A stretch of DNA of 64,000 nucleotides from Thalassococcus_A lentus (GCF_028023555.1 NZ_JAQIOY010000003.1:310001-374000); one strand, 5' to 3'; numbered from the stretch's first letter, positions 54,120-61,805 are shown. The notes: a model not told the origin generated them from the sequence alone. Numbers and translations are program-made.

Positions 54120-55055
54120 TTAGTGTTTTGGCCAGAGCGGATGCGGCACCGGATCTTTGGCGCGCCAGAAATAGCGGCGGAACACTTCGCCGTAAGACCG
54201 GTATTTGTATCCGTCATTCCGCGTTAGAAACTGTTGTTTTCGTGCGCGGTAGAGCGCGGGCAGTTTGTACCATGGCACGGTGGCGTGCATGTGATGAACG
54301 ACGTGCAGGTTGTTGTTCAGGAACAAAAGGGCAAGCAATCCTCGGTCTTCGATGACAACTGTACGGCCACAGGCGTCTTTATGCGCGCGGTGCTCAAGGA
54401 ACGTTCGGATCTTCAGGATGGAATGCGCCAAATAGATGCTGAGCAGCCAGGCCCAGAGAGGCATTTGGGCGACGTAGACCATCCAGATCACAACCAGCGC
54501 CACAGCAGGCACATGCAGAACCCAGCCCCACAGGACCCGTTTGTCGCCTTGTTGGATCAGGCGAAGGTCGCCTGCAACAAAGGCCCAGGTGCCCAGTGCA
54601 GGGCCCAGCAGCATTCTTCCGGCCAATGTGTTGTTGGCATTCAGAATGCGCCGTTGCAGCGTCGAATATTTTTCCCATTGGGCCGGGTCAAGAAAGTTGG
54701 TTTCAGGATCATCATAGGGGTCGGTCAGTCTGGTGTCGCGATGATGCGCCAGATGTGTGTCCTTGAAACGCAGGTAGGGAACCAGAACCGACAAGGCCGG
54801 AAAGACCAAAGCCGCGTTCCAGAAGCGCGATCGAAAAGGGTGGCCATGCAGCGCCTCGTGGGTCAGCGATGAATGCAGGGCGGCACTCAGAGTGGCGAGA
54901 GCAACGCCAAGTGGCAGCCATGTCTGACTGGCTGAAGTGGTTCCGAAGGCCCACAAGCCATAGCAAAGCAGTGCCAGCCCGACCGTGGGCCATTCAATTG
55001 CGCCCGACGGCGGGCAGGCTGTCTGGTTGTCCTTGTCGATTGTCTTGGTTGTCAT
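54120..55055 (-). CDS. fatty acid desaturase family protein
   Basis: A 311-residue membrane di-iron enzyme. The three histidine boxes are all present: H-S-S-L-T-H-E-A-L-H-G, H-L-A-H-H and H-V-V-H-H-M-H. Hydrophobic pairs of helices lie between them. Such enzymes desaturate or hydroxylate fatty acyl chains or carotenoids; which one is not visible. The Met at 55055 is chosen as start since the product then begins just before the first charged segment; an upstream Met at 55115 is also open. It diverges from an XRE regulator, with an inverted repeat between them that could control both. The EamA gene lies downstream. Confidence 0.88.
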   Translation of the reverse strand: MTTKTIDKDNQTACPPSGAIEWPTVGLALLCYGLWAFGTTSASQTWLPLGVALATLSAALHSSLTHEALHGHPFRSRFWNAALVFPALSVLVPYLRFKDTHLAHHRDTRLTDPYDDPETNFLDPAQWEKYSTLQRRILNANNTLAGRMLLGPALGTWAFVAGDLRLIQQGDKRVLWGWVLHVPAVALVVIWMVYVAQMPLWAWLLSIYLAHSILKIRTFLEHRAHKDACGRTVVIEDRGLLALLFLNNNLHVVHHMHATVPWYKLPALYRARKQQFLTRNDGYKYRSYGEVFRRYFWRAKDPVPHPLWPKH

Positions 55056-55127
55056 CGTGGTTTTGATTTCATTGTCCCCAATGCCTGAATAGCGCCGCGC
55101 ACCGGCAGCGAACATTCTGGGAATGGT

Positions 55128-55149
55128 TCACAAAAATGACGGTTTGTGA
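55128..55149. promoter_or_regulatory. 7-8-7 inverted repeat at the desaturase/XRE divergence
   Basis: TCACAAA (55128-55134) and TTTGTGA (55143-55149) form a perfect inverted repeat with an 8-base spacer. It spans the first possible ATG of the XRE gene (55136) and lies upstream of the desaturase start, as expected for an operator of the XRE protein. Confidence 0.5.
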
Positions 55150-56026
55150 TTTTATGCAACATATGATGGATATTCACGACAAACGTGCCCGTGCAGATTT
55201 ATTCCGCGACCGGCTGGCGACGGCCATGCAAAATGCGGGCAGCAATCAATCGGCTTTGGCGCGCCAGATCGGCACGGATCGGTCCACGATTTCGCAACTG
55301 CTGCGTCCCGCGACGACCCGGCTGCCCAATGCGCATCTTGTCGGATCTTGCGCACAGGCTTTGGGCGTTTCATGCGACTGGCTGCTGGGCCTGTCAGATC
55401 GTCCGGAACCGGCAGCCGACTTGTTGGCAGGGGCCATGCGCCAAAGTCATGCCGAGCGGGCAACAGCGGACGAACAGATTTACGAATGGCACCGCGAATC
55501 CGAGGGTTTCAAAATCAGGCATGTTCCGGCCCTGCTGCCGGATATGCTCAAGACAAGGGCCGTACTCGAATGGGAATATGAGCCGCATCTCGGGCGCACG
55601 ATCGAACAGGCCATTGGTGCGGCGCATGACCGTTTGGAATGGCTAAAGGGTGGACGCTCGGACTATGAAATTGCCATGCCGCTGTATGAACTCGACAGTT
55701 TCGCGGCCGGAACGGGATATTATGCGACGCTGCCCAAAGAGGTGCGGTCGCGCCAGATCCATGATCTTATTGCCCTCAGCCAAGCGCTGTATCCACGTTT
55801 GAGGATATGTCTTTTTGATGCAAGACGGCTCTATTCCGCGCCATTGACGGTTTATGGACCATTGCTGGCTGTTCTCTATATCGGGCAAAGTTTTTTGGCC
55901 TTTCGCGATACCGAACGTGTGCGCAGCTTTACCGATCATTGTGATCATCTGGTTAAAGAAGCCGAAGTCAGCGCCCGGGATTTTCCTGATCATTTGCAGT
56001 CTTTGGCCCGCACGTACGATTTGTGA
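55136..56026 (+). CDS. XRE family transcriptional regulator
   Basis: A helix-turn-helix regulator of up to 296 residues. The DNA-binding domain (about 22-85) shows S-A-L-A-R-Q-I-G-T-D-R-S-T-I-S-Q-L-L and A-L-G-V-S-C-D-W-L-L-G-L, a cI/Cro-type fold. The rest (about 95-296) is a ligand-binding-like region of unknown type with Y-E-L-D-S-F-A-A-G and F-L-A-F-R-D-T-E-R. The given start is the longest frame; because the inverted repeat at 55128-55149 overlaps it, the real start may be the Met at 55154, 55163 or 55166. None has a strong RBS. It diverges from the desaturase gene and is the likely regulator of it. Confidence 0.87.
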   Translation: MTVCDFMQHMMDIHDKRARADLFRDRLATAMQNAGSNQSALARQIGTDRSTISQLLRPATTRLPNAHLVGSCAQALGVSCDWLLGLSDRPEPAADLLAGAMRQSHAERATADEQIYEWHRESEGFKIRHVPALLPDMLKTRAVLEWEYEPHLGRTIEQAIGAAHDRLEWLKGGRSDYEIAMPLYELDSFAAGTGYYATLPKEVRSRQIHDLIALSQALYPRLRICLFDARRLYSAPLTVYGPLLAVLYIGQSFLAFRDTERVRSFTDHCDHLVKEAEVSARDFPDHLQSLARTYDL

Positions 56027-56117
56027 TCCAACCAAGGGTACAGGTTTGTTTTGGCTTGGCTGCCGTCATCCTTGCGCTAAGTATGGGCGCACTAACAAGG
56101 AACCTGTAAGGCCCGGA

Positions 56118-56585
56118 ATGAAAATACCACGCTCAGCACTCATCCTTGGCCTTGCCGGCGTTTTGCCTTTCGTCTTTGGAGCGCTGATCGCGAGTGGGAT
56201 ATTTTCTGCGCATATGGGGCAACCCGATGATGTGAACAGCTATCCGCTTGTGATCGCAAAAGATGGGCAAGACCTGCTCTTGCGATACGGAACGATCATT
56301 CTGGCGTTCATGTCTGGCGTGCTGTGGGGCTTTGCGACAAAAGCCCCGAGCGATCGTGCGACACTGGCCTATTCCCTGTCCGTTGTGCCCGCCCTTTGGG
56401 TCTTTTTTACTGGCGGTCAGGTTCAGACAGGGGGCCTGATTTCGCTGGCGCTCGGCTTTGTGGGACTGCTGGTTCTGGATTGGCAGTTTTCGCGCTGGGG
56501 TCTGACTCCGTTGTGGTGGATGCAGCTCAGGATCTTGCTGACCAGTTTGGTCATGCTCTGTCTGGTCGTGGGTATTGTCGTCTGA
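56118..56585 (+). CDS. DUF3429 domain membrane protein
   Basis: A 155-residue membrane protein of the DUF3429 family, unknown function. There are five hydrophobic segments (about 6-28, 56-75, 82-97, 102-120, 130-153) and the family-type Y-G-T-I-I-L-A-F-M-S-G-V-L-W-G motif and W-Q-F-S-R-W-G-L-T-P-L-W-W-M-Q-L-R segment. The ATG at 56118 is preceded by weak purines (GGCCCGGA); the frame upstream runs through the end of the XRE gene in another frame. It is followed after about 120 bases by the methyltransferase gene. Confidence 0.84.
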   Translation: MKIPRSALILGLAGVLPFVFGALIASGIFSAHMGQPDDVNSYPLVIAKDGQDLLLRYGTIILAFMSGVLWGFATKAPSDRATLAYSLSVVPALWVFFTGGQVQTGGLISLALGFVGLLVLDWQFSRWGLTPLWWMQLRILLTSLVMLCLVVGIVV

Positions 56586-56706
56586 AGCAGGTCAGTCCCG
56601 TTGCCGGGCCGGATGCTCATGAACGACCAGAGCAAATGCCGTTCATTTCCCGTAAAATCCAACCGCGGCCCTTGAACCTGCAGCTCAATCGGGCCAAGCC
56701 TTTGGC

Positions 56707-57297
56707 ATGAGCGATCCAAAAACAATTGGCGTCTATGACGCGCGTGCGCAGGACTATGCCACGTTGACTGGAACCGAAGAGCCGGACGAAACTCTTAGGG
56801 CATTCATGGCAGCGCTGCCGGATGCCGCAAGGGTTCTTGATTTGGGCTGCGGGCCGGGTGGTGCCTCTGCACATATGGCGAAGGCCGGTTTTCAGGTCGA
56901 TGCATGGGATGCGTCAGCAGCCATGGTCGAACTCGCCTCAAAAATTCCTGGGGTCTCCGCGCGGCAGGCACGATTTGATGATCTGGATGCGATCGGTGAA
57001 TACGATGCAGTCTGGGCAAATTTTTCGCTTCTGCACGCTCCTCTGGCCGAGATCCCATCGCACTTGACTGCCATCAAACGAGCGCTGAAATCGGGGGGTC
57101 TTTTTCACATCGCCGTCAAGGAGGGCGAGGGCGAAAACCGGGATGCAATCGGTCGCCGTTACAGCTATTTCACGCGTGACAGCCTGTCCGATTTGCTGAA
57201 CCAGGCCGGTCTGACGCCCGGTCCCTGGAAATCAGGTCGTGACAAAGGTCTGAGCGGAAAAATTGACCCCTGGATTGCGACACTTGCCCATGCCTGA
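56707..57297 (+). CDS. SAM-dependent methyltransferase (class I)
   Basis: A 196-residue class I methyltransferase with the SAM motif V-L-D-L-G-C-G-P-G-G-A-S (about residues 39-50), the acidic end of strand two V-D-A-W-D-A-S, and W-A-N-F-S-L-L-H of motif IV. The substrate is unknown; the fold fits a methyltransferase of small molecules such as in the Methyltransf_25 group. The stop overlaps the rnhA start by 8 bases, so it is expressed with RNase H. No ubiquinone gene is nearby to suggest a UbiE-like task. Confidence 0.88.
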   Translation: MSDPKTIGVYDARAQDYATLTGTEEPDETLRAFMAALPDAARVLDLGCGPGGASAHMAKAGFQVDAWDASAAMVELASKIPGVSARQARFDDLDAIGEYDAVWANFSLLHAPLAEIPSHLTAIKRALKSGGLFHIAVKEGEGENRDAIGRRYSYFTRDSLSDLLNQAGLTPGPWKSGRDKGLSGKIDPWIATLAHA

Positions 57298-57739
57298 CCT
57301 GTTTGCCTACACCGACGGAGCGTGTTCCGGGAATCCCGGACCAGGCGGATGGGGCGTGCTGCTGCGCGCAATGGATGGCGACACCGTTGTGAAAGAACGC
57401 ACACTGAATGGTGGCGAGGCTGAAACAACAAACAATCGTATGGAATTGATGGCAGCCATCAGCGCGTTGGAATCCTTGTCCCGGGCGTCATCGATCACTG
57501 TTGTCACAGACAGCGCCTATGTGAAAAATGGCGTGACCAGCTGGATATTTGGCTGGAAGCGCAATGGTTGGAAAACCGCTGCGAAAAAGCCCGTCAAAAA
57601 TGTCGAGCTTTGGCAACGTCTCGAAGAGGCGCAAGCGCGTCATGATGTGACCTGGGAATGGGTCAAAGGGCACGCAGGCCATCCTGAAAACGAACGCGCG
57701 GACGAACTGGCGCGCGAAGGCATGAAACCGTTCAAGTAG
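57290..57739 (+). CDS. rnhA: ribonuclease HI
   Basis: RNase HI removes RNA from RNA-DNA hybrids. The 149-residue protein has all the catalytic acids: Asp in Y-T-D-G-A-C-S-G-N-P-G, Glu in N-N-R-M-E-L, Asp in V-T-D-S-A-Y, and the C-terminal Asp in N-E-R-A-D-E-L-A, along with the His in G-H-A-G-H. The basic handle G-W-K-R-N-G-W-K-T-A-A-K-K is present. The ATG at 57290 overlaps the methyltransferase gene by 8 bases; an upstream in-frame Met-like start would overlap more deeply and is unlikely. Confidence 0.96.
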   Translation: MPDLFAYTDGACSGNPGPGGWGVLLRAMDGDTVVKERTLNGGEAETTNNRMELMAAISALESLSRASSITVVTDSAYVKNGVTSWIFGWKRNGWKTAAKKPVKNVELWQRLEEAQARHDVTWEWVKGHAGHPENERADELAREGMKPFK

Positions 57740-57850
57740 AACGCAACTTGCGTCTGCACAAACTGTTGCCTTTGATCCTGTTTTCGAAGGCTTTTTTCTA
57801 CTGATGCCAAGCGGGCACTTTTCCTTTGGATAGGGTTGTGGTTTACCGAA

Positions 57851-57865
57851 CTGAACGGTGTTCAG
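57851..57865. promoter_or_regulatory. TetR operator candidate 1
   Basis: CTGAACGGTGTTCAG, a perfect 6-3-6 palindrome, lies 9 bases before the TetR start codon at 57875. Its half-sites TGAAC/GTTCA match two further sites downstream of the gene, so autoregulation is likely. Confidence 0.7.
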
Positions 57866-57874
57866 GGGTTGAAG

Positions 57875-58465
57875 ATGTCCGAAAAGACAAAGGCACGTAA
57901 AGCGGCGCTGGCAGAAAAGCTGGTGGAACTGGCAGAGCGGCAAATCCAGTTGGGTGGTTTGGCGTCGCTCAAGGCCCGGCCGTTGGCCCAAGACGCCGGA
58001 TGTGCCGTCGGCGCAATCTACAACGTCTACGACGATATGACTGCTTTGGTCTTGCAGGTGAATGGGCGCACCTTTCAACGGTTGGGCGCGGCCGTCACCA
58101 AAGCGGTTGAAACCGCGCGGCAGGACACGCCGACCCAACGGCTGATCGCGATGAGCCATGCCTATCTGCATTTTGCCTCGGAAAACACGAATCTGTGGCG
58201 CGCGCTTTTTGATGTCGAGATGTCGGCAGATGGTCCGGTGCCCCAATGGTATCTGGATGCGCTGGGTGGGCTGTTTTCCAACATCGCCGAGCCGCTTTCA
58301 GAAATCTTCCCCGACATGCACGAACATGAACTCGATTTGATGACCCGCGCGTTGTTTTCGTCGGTGCACGGCATTGTTCTGCTGGGGCTGGAACGCCGAA
58401 TTTCAGGTGTACCGGACGATCAGATCGAAAAGATGATCGGACAAGTTCTGACACAAATCGGTTGA
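57875..58465 (+). CDS. TetR family transcriptional regulator
   Basis: A 196-residue TetR-family repressor. The N-terminal helix-turn-helix (about residues 25-60) has L-A-S-L-K-A-R-P-L-A-Q-D-A-G-C-A-V-G-A-I-Y-N-V-Y, the A-x-x-x-G-x-x-x-G-x-I-Y pattern of the family. The C-terminal helical ligand domain includes Y-L-H-F-A-S-E-N-T-N-L-W-R-A-L-F-D. The Met at 57875 is chosen because a palindromic operator lies just upstream at 57851-57865; the frame is open to a GTG at 57836, which would put it inside the gene. The next two genes encode a PspA-like and a YiaA-like protein, likely targets. Confidence 0.92.
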   Translation: MSEKTKARKAALAEKLVELAERQIQLGGLASLKARPLAQDAGCAVGAIYNVYDDMTALVLQVNGRTFQRLGAAVTKAVETARQDTPTQRLIAMSHAYLHFASENTNLWRALFDVEMSADGPVPQWYLDALGGLFSNIAEPLSEIFPDMHEHELDLMTRALFSSVHGIVLLGLERRISGVPDDQIEKMIGQVLTQIG

Positions 58466-58476
58466 CGTTACGTTTC

Positions 58477-58489
58477 TGAACGTCGTTCA
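58477..58489. promoter_or_regulatory. TetR operator candidate 2
   Basis: TGAACGTCGTTCA lies in the 93-base gap between tetR and the PspA-like gene. It matches the half-sites of candidate 1 and is identical to candidate 3. Confidence 0.7.
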
Positions 58490-58533
58490 AATCTCTTCTT
58501 GATATCCAGCCCGGTGATTGTCACATCTTCACT

Positions 58534-58546
58534 TGAACGTCGTTCA
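58534..58546. promoter_or_regulatory. TetR operator candidate 3
   Basis: TGAACGTCGTTCA again, centred 57 bases after candidate 2 and ending 12 bases before the ATG of the PspA-like gene. The identical pair suggests cooperative or double-site repression of the promoter between them. Confidence 0.7.
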
Positions 58547-58558
58547 TGAGGAGAGAAG

Positions 58559-59236
58559 ATGTTTGGAACACTAAAAACTTTGATGCTCGGAGCCAGCGCT
58601 CAGAATGAGACGCGCGTCCGGGATGTTTATGCCATTGAACTGATTGATCAGAAAATCCGTGAGGCAGATGCCAGTCTGAAGTCAGCGAAGTTTGCACTGG
58701 CAGGATTGATCCAGCGCCAACGTGCCGAAGCCCGTCAGTTGGAAACTTTGGAAAAACGGATCAATGATCTGTCTGTCCGGGCGCACAAGGCGTTGGAGCA
58801 ACAGCGAGAGGATCTTGCGCAGGAAGCTGCACATGCGATTGCTCAGATGGAAAACGAACAGACATTGCGCCGGGAGACCCTGCAACGGCTCGAAACCCGC
58901 GTTCTGCAGCTGCGCCAATCTGTTGAAACGGCCAATGCCCGGATCATTGATCTGAAACAGGGCGCGGTGGCCGCACGGGCAGTCAAACGCGAGCAGGACA
59001 TTCAAAAGCGGCTCGGCCAGCAGGCCGCGCAAAACGGCGCATTTGAAGAGGCCGATGATTTGATCCGGCGCGTTCTGAATCGCGATGATCCGTTCGAGCA
59101 ATCCCAAATCCTGAGCGAGATCGAGCAAGGCTTGGACAAGTCCGACATTGCCGATCGCATGGCAGAGGCCGGTTTCGGGCCCGCAACCAAATCCACCGCT
59201 TCAGACGTGCTGATACGTTTGAAAGCACAGTCCTGA
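58559..59236 (+). CDS. PspA/IM30-like coiled-coil protein
   Basis: A 225-residue, almost wholly helical protein resembling PspA/IM30 in size and pattern: a short N-terminal amphipathic start (M-F-G-T-L-K-T-L), then a long coiled coil (about 25-150, with many Leu/Gln/Arg heptads) and a helical C-terminus with A-F-E-E-A-D-D-L-I and D-K-S-D-I-A-D-R-M. PspA proteins bind stressed inner membranes and stop proton leakage. Sequence likeness to the classic family is modest, so the name is a best guess. AGGAGAGAAG precedes the ATG. The two TGAACGTCGTTCA sites just upstream point to control by the TetR protein. Confidence 0.72.
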   Translation: MFGTLKTLMLGASAQNETRVRDVYAIELIDQKIREADASLKSAKFALAGLIQRQRAEARQLETLEKRINDLSVRAHKALEQQREDLAQEAAHAIAQMENEQTLRRETLQRLETRVLQLRQSVETANARIIDLKQGAVAARAVKREQDIQKRLGQQAAQNGAFEEADDLIRRVLNRDDPFEQSQILSEIEQGLDKSDIADRMAEAGFGPATKSTASDVLIRLKAQS

Positions 59237-59277
59237 AGAAACAGGCAGACCACCACTTACCCCGAGAGGAGAAACCG

Positions 59278-59556
59278 ATGTTTAACGACCAGAATGAAAA
59301 CGGATTGATTATCTTTGTGAATTTTTGCGGTGTGCTGCTGGCCTACGGGTTACTGGCGCTGTCGCTGTATCTTTCGCCGGATGTGCCTTTGTCCACCAAG
59401 GGCTATTGGGGCATGGGGATCGTCTTGCTGACGCTGTCTTTGATTAACGTTGTCAAATACCGCTTCGACTTCAAATTCTCTGAAGATCGTCTGCGCCGCA
59501 TCGAAGAGGCGAGAAACGAAAAACTGTTGGAAGATGCGCTGAAAGGGGACGACTGA
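59278..59556 (+). CDS. YiaA/YiaB-type small inner-membrane protein
   Basis: A 92-residue membrane protein with two transmembrane helices (about 10-32 and 43-60) of the YiaAB two-helix type (G-Y-W-G-M-G-I-V-L-L-T-L-S) and a charged C-terminal helix (about 66-92). GAGAGGAG precedes the ATG. It follows the PspA-like gene by 41 bases and ends at an intrinsic terminator, so the two genes form a unit under the TetR operators. The role of YiaA proteins is unknown; the context suggests membrane stress. Confidence 0.83.
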   Translation: MFNDQNENGLIIFVNFCGVLLAYGLLALSLYLSPDVPLSTKGYWGMGIVLLTLSLINVVKYRFDFKFSEDRLRRIEEARNEKLLEDALKGDD

Positions 59557-59577
59557 TCGTTCTGGAAAACAGGCAAC

Positions 59578-59611
59578 AAAAAAGCCCGGGTTGGATGCCC
59601 GGGCTTTTCGT
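59578..59611 (+). terminator. terminator of the PspA-like/YiaA unit
   Basis: AAAGCCCGGG-N7-CCCGGGCTTT is a perfect 10-base stem followed by TTCGTTTT about 25 bases after the YiaA-like stop. The preceding A run makes it usable also for the convergent cupin gene. Confidence 0.9.
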
Positions 59612-59612
59612 T

Positions 59613-60020
59613 TTATCCGGTACGCGGGCCTGAATAATCCTCGTCTGATACCTTTTCGAGCCAGTCCGCGGCGGACCCGTCTTTCATTTCCTGAATGGCC
59701 AGATGCGCCATGCCGACGTCCGGCGCTGCGCCGTGCCAGTGTTTTTCACCGGGCTCGAACCAACAGGTGTCACCGGGCCGCAATTCCTGCACTGGCTCCC
59801 CGTCTTTCTGGGCAAGGCACAGCCCGGACAGGATATGGATCGTCTGGCCATAGGGATGCGTGTGCCATGCCGTGCGCGCAGCCGGTTCAAAGGTCACGAT
59901 CAGGGCGTGCGTGCGCGCGGGCTCAGGGGCGGAGATGACCGGGTCAAAACGAACCTTGCCTGTGAAGTAATCCGGATTCGGATCAACGGAGGGGCGGGCG
60001 CCTGCGCGATGAATCTGCAT
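59613..60020 (-). CDS. cupin domain protein
   Basis: A 135-residue single-domain cupin. The metal-binding motifs are W-H-T-H-P-Y-G-Q-T (motif 1, two His) and the later W-F-E-P-G-E-K-H-W-H-G-A (motif 2). Similar small cupins are annotated as carboxymuconolactone-type or quercetinase-like proteins, but the function is unknown. The start at 60020 has GGAGAG about 5 bases upstream; the open frame continuing to 60212 runs through the poly-G/poly-C hairpin and is not real. It is convergent to the YiaA-like gene. Confidence 0.9.
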   Translation of the reverse strand: MQIHRAGARPSVDPNPDYFTGKVRFDPVISAPEPARTHALIVTFEPAARTAWHTHPYGQTIHILSGLCLAQKDGEPVQELRPGDTCWFEPGEKHWHGAAPDVGMAHLAIQEMKDGSAADWLEKVSDEDYSGPRTG

Positions 60021-60068
60021 GTTTCTCTCCTGCGGGTTTCGACTTGCCTGCGGCAAGCCGACCGATGC

Positions 60069-60126
60069 GGGGGGGGGGGGGCCCCCCCCCCCCCCGCCTG
60101 GGGGGCCAGCCCCCCAGACCCCCCGG
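60069..60126. repeat. G13C14 and CCCCCC/GGGGGG intergenic hairpin element
   Basis: Thirteen Gs (60069-60081) run straight into fourteen Cs (60082-60095), followed by CTGGGGGG-cca-GCCCCCCAG (60098-60117) and a further C run with GGGATATTT next to it. The second part resembles a short GC-rich hairpin with an adjoining ATATTT that I recall as frequent in Rhodobacteraceae intergenic regions. Homopolymers this long are slippage-prone and hard to sequence, so lengths may be uncertain. Confidence 0.85.
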
Positions 60127-60246
60127 GATATTTCTGGCACAAAGATGCAAGGCAACCGGCGATCAAGGCATTGTCGCGACGGGTTTTCCTGCCTAGGGTA
60201 GAGACTTAGCAAGTGTATTGCGTCCTTTGGGGGAAGGATCCTGCCG

Positions 60247-60861
60247 ATGTCCGTGCTGCGTCTGTTGTCTTGTGCCGTTCTGGCGGGCCATCTGGCCCTG
60301 CTGGCCGTGCCAAGCGTTCAGGCGGAGATGCGGGTGATCAAGGTGGTGACCTATGATCATGCATTGGCAGAGGCTTTTGCCGAAGCGCGCGGCACCCTGA
60401 ATACGGTTATCGGCGCGATGCAAAAGCGGCGGGGTTGGTTCAGTCCTTCGCTGTCATTCCGTGTTGCGCTTCATGTCAGCGACGATCCCACCGACGTGGA
60501 ATTGGTCTGGGTCGACAATCTCAGGCGGCGGGGCAATGGGTTTGAGGGTCGGCTCGCCAGTCATCCTCAGAAAATGCCGGGCAAGCGCATGGGCTCCAAG
60601 GTCACGTTCCTGCACCCGCAGATCGCCGATTGGGCCGTGCAGGCGGAAGACGGGCGGTACTACGGCTATTTTACCACGCGCGTTTCGCTTAAATACATGT
60701 CGGATGCCGAGGCACGTGAGGTCGAAGCCATTCTGGTACCAAAGGCGGTTCCCGATCTCTGGTATGCAATGGCCAAACAGGCCGCCCTGCCCGAAGACAC
60801 TCCGCGACACAACGACGATTGGGCCCCGGCCGGCGTTCCGACATGCCAGACAAACTGCTGA
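60247..60861 (+). CDS. DUF2314 domain secreted protein
   Basis: A 204-residue protein with a Sec signal peptide (hydrophobic to about residue 26, V-Q-A) and a DUF2314 (YegJ-like) domain (about 50-165): F-R-V-A-L-H-V-S-D, E-L-V-W-V-D-N-L, G-F-E-G-R-L-A-S-H-P and the G-S-K-V-T-F-L-H-P-Q-I-A-D-W core. A Cys pair stands at the end (T-C-Q-T-N-C). The function of DUF2314 is unknown. GGGGGAAGG precedes the ATG. The stop overlaps the start of the phosphoesterase gene by 19 bases, so the two are made together, although one product is exported and the other looks cytoplasmic. Confidence 0.83.
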   Translation: MSVLRLLSCAVLAGHLALLAVPSVQAEMRVIKVVTYDHALAEAFAEARGTLNTVIGAMQKRRGWFSPSLSFRVALHVSDDPTDVELVWVDNLRRRGNGFEGRLASHPQKMPGKRMGSKVTFLHPQIADWAVQAEDGRYYGYFTTRVSLKYMSDAEAREVEAILVPKAVPDLWYAMAKQAALPEDTPRHNDDWAPAGVPTCQTNC

Positions 60862-61652
60862 TTTTTACCGACCTGCACATTGAAAGCGACGGACGGTCCA
60901 TCATCGGGCTGGACCCCTTGGCGCGATTTGAAGAAGGCCTGACGCACGCTTTGGCCCATCACGAAGATGCGCAAGCGCTGGTCTTGCTGGGGGATCTCAC
61001 CCACCACGGGAAGCGTGACCAATATGCGCGGCTACAAAAGGCTCTGAGCAGTAACCGCCTGCCCCTTTATGCCACCCTTGGCAATCACGACTCGGCCAAG
61101 AACTTTGTTCAGACCTTTCCCGATCAGGTGGATACAGATGGATTTGCTCAGCATGCCTTTGATCTGGGGCCGCTGCGTGTGCTGATCCTGGACACCCACG
61201 ATCACCAAGGCGCAGTTCAGCAGCACGCAGGCTGGCTGTGCGAGCGCCGGTTGCGGTGGCTGGACATACAGCTGGCTCTCGCCGGTCAAAGACCGCTGTT
61301 GGTGGCCTGTCATCACCCACCCTTTGCAACGGGGTTTGATGGCATGGATGCCATCAATCTGATCAATGGCGATGCTCTGCTGATGCGATTGCGGGACTAT
61401 CCGGGGCCACTGCATTTGCTCTGTGGCCACATTCATCGAACGATCTCGGGGCATGCGGGCGGCGTTGCCTTCACTACCCTCAAAAGTCCCTGTCACCAGA
61501 TGCCGATGATATTGGGCCCGGGCAGCAGCGCCCTTTCGGTCGATGAACCGGGCGCCTATGGGATCGCTTTGGCCACGAATGCCGGCCTTGTAATCCACAC
61601 CGAAGACTTTGCCATCGCAGGCGCAACGCAGGAAGACCCGCTTTCCGGATGA
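60843..61652 (+). CDS. metallophosphoesterase (class III cyclic phosphodiesterase-like)
   Basis: A 269-residue calcineurin-like phosphoesterase. All metal-binding motifs are visible: F-T-D-L-H-I, L-G-D-L-T-H, L-G-N-H-D, C-H-H-P-P and C-G-H-I-H-R. The order and spacing fit the CpdA/GpdQ group, which hydrolyses cyclic nucleotides or phosphodiesters. The actual substrate is unknown. The ATG at 60843 overlaps the DUF2314 gene; an earlier in-frame start at 60819 is less likely. No signal peptide, so it acts in the cytoplasm. tRNA genes follow after about 150 bases. Confidence 0.91.
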   Translation: MPDKLLIFTDLHIESDGRSIIGLDPLARFEEGLTHALAHHEDAQALVLLGDLTHHGKRDQYARLQKALSSNRLPLYATLGNHDSAKNFVQTFPDQVDTDGFAQHAFDLGPLRVLILDTHDHQGAVQQHAGWLCERRLRWLDIQLALAGQRPLLVACHHPPFATGFDGMDAINLINGDALLMRLRDYPGPLHLLCGHIHRTISGHAGGVAFTTLKSPCHQMPMILGPGSSALSVDEPGAYGIALATNAGLVIHTEDFAIAGATQEDPLSG

Positions 61653-61759
61653 TCCCTTTGTCGGGCTGGTGCGCGGGCTGGGGCGCAAACACCCGGACGG
61701 GTCCTGACCGATATGTTCGTCCCATTGCGCGAACCCTTGGAAAATTTGCAATTTACCCC

Positions 61760-61787
61760 TTGCACGGCGCCGCTCTTCCTTTTAAAT
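61760..61787 (+). promoter_or_regulatory. possible promoter of the tRNA-Gly pair
   Basis: TTGCAC (61760-61765), a 16-base spacer and TTAAAT (61782-61787) lie 18 bases before the first tRNA. It is a weak match to sigma-70 boxes; position is the main support. Confidence 0.35.
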
Positions 61788-61805
61788 CCAGCGCACCATT
61801 CAGGT

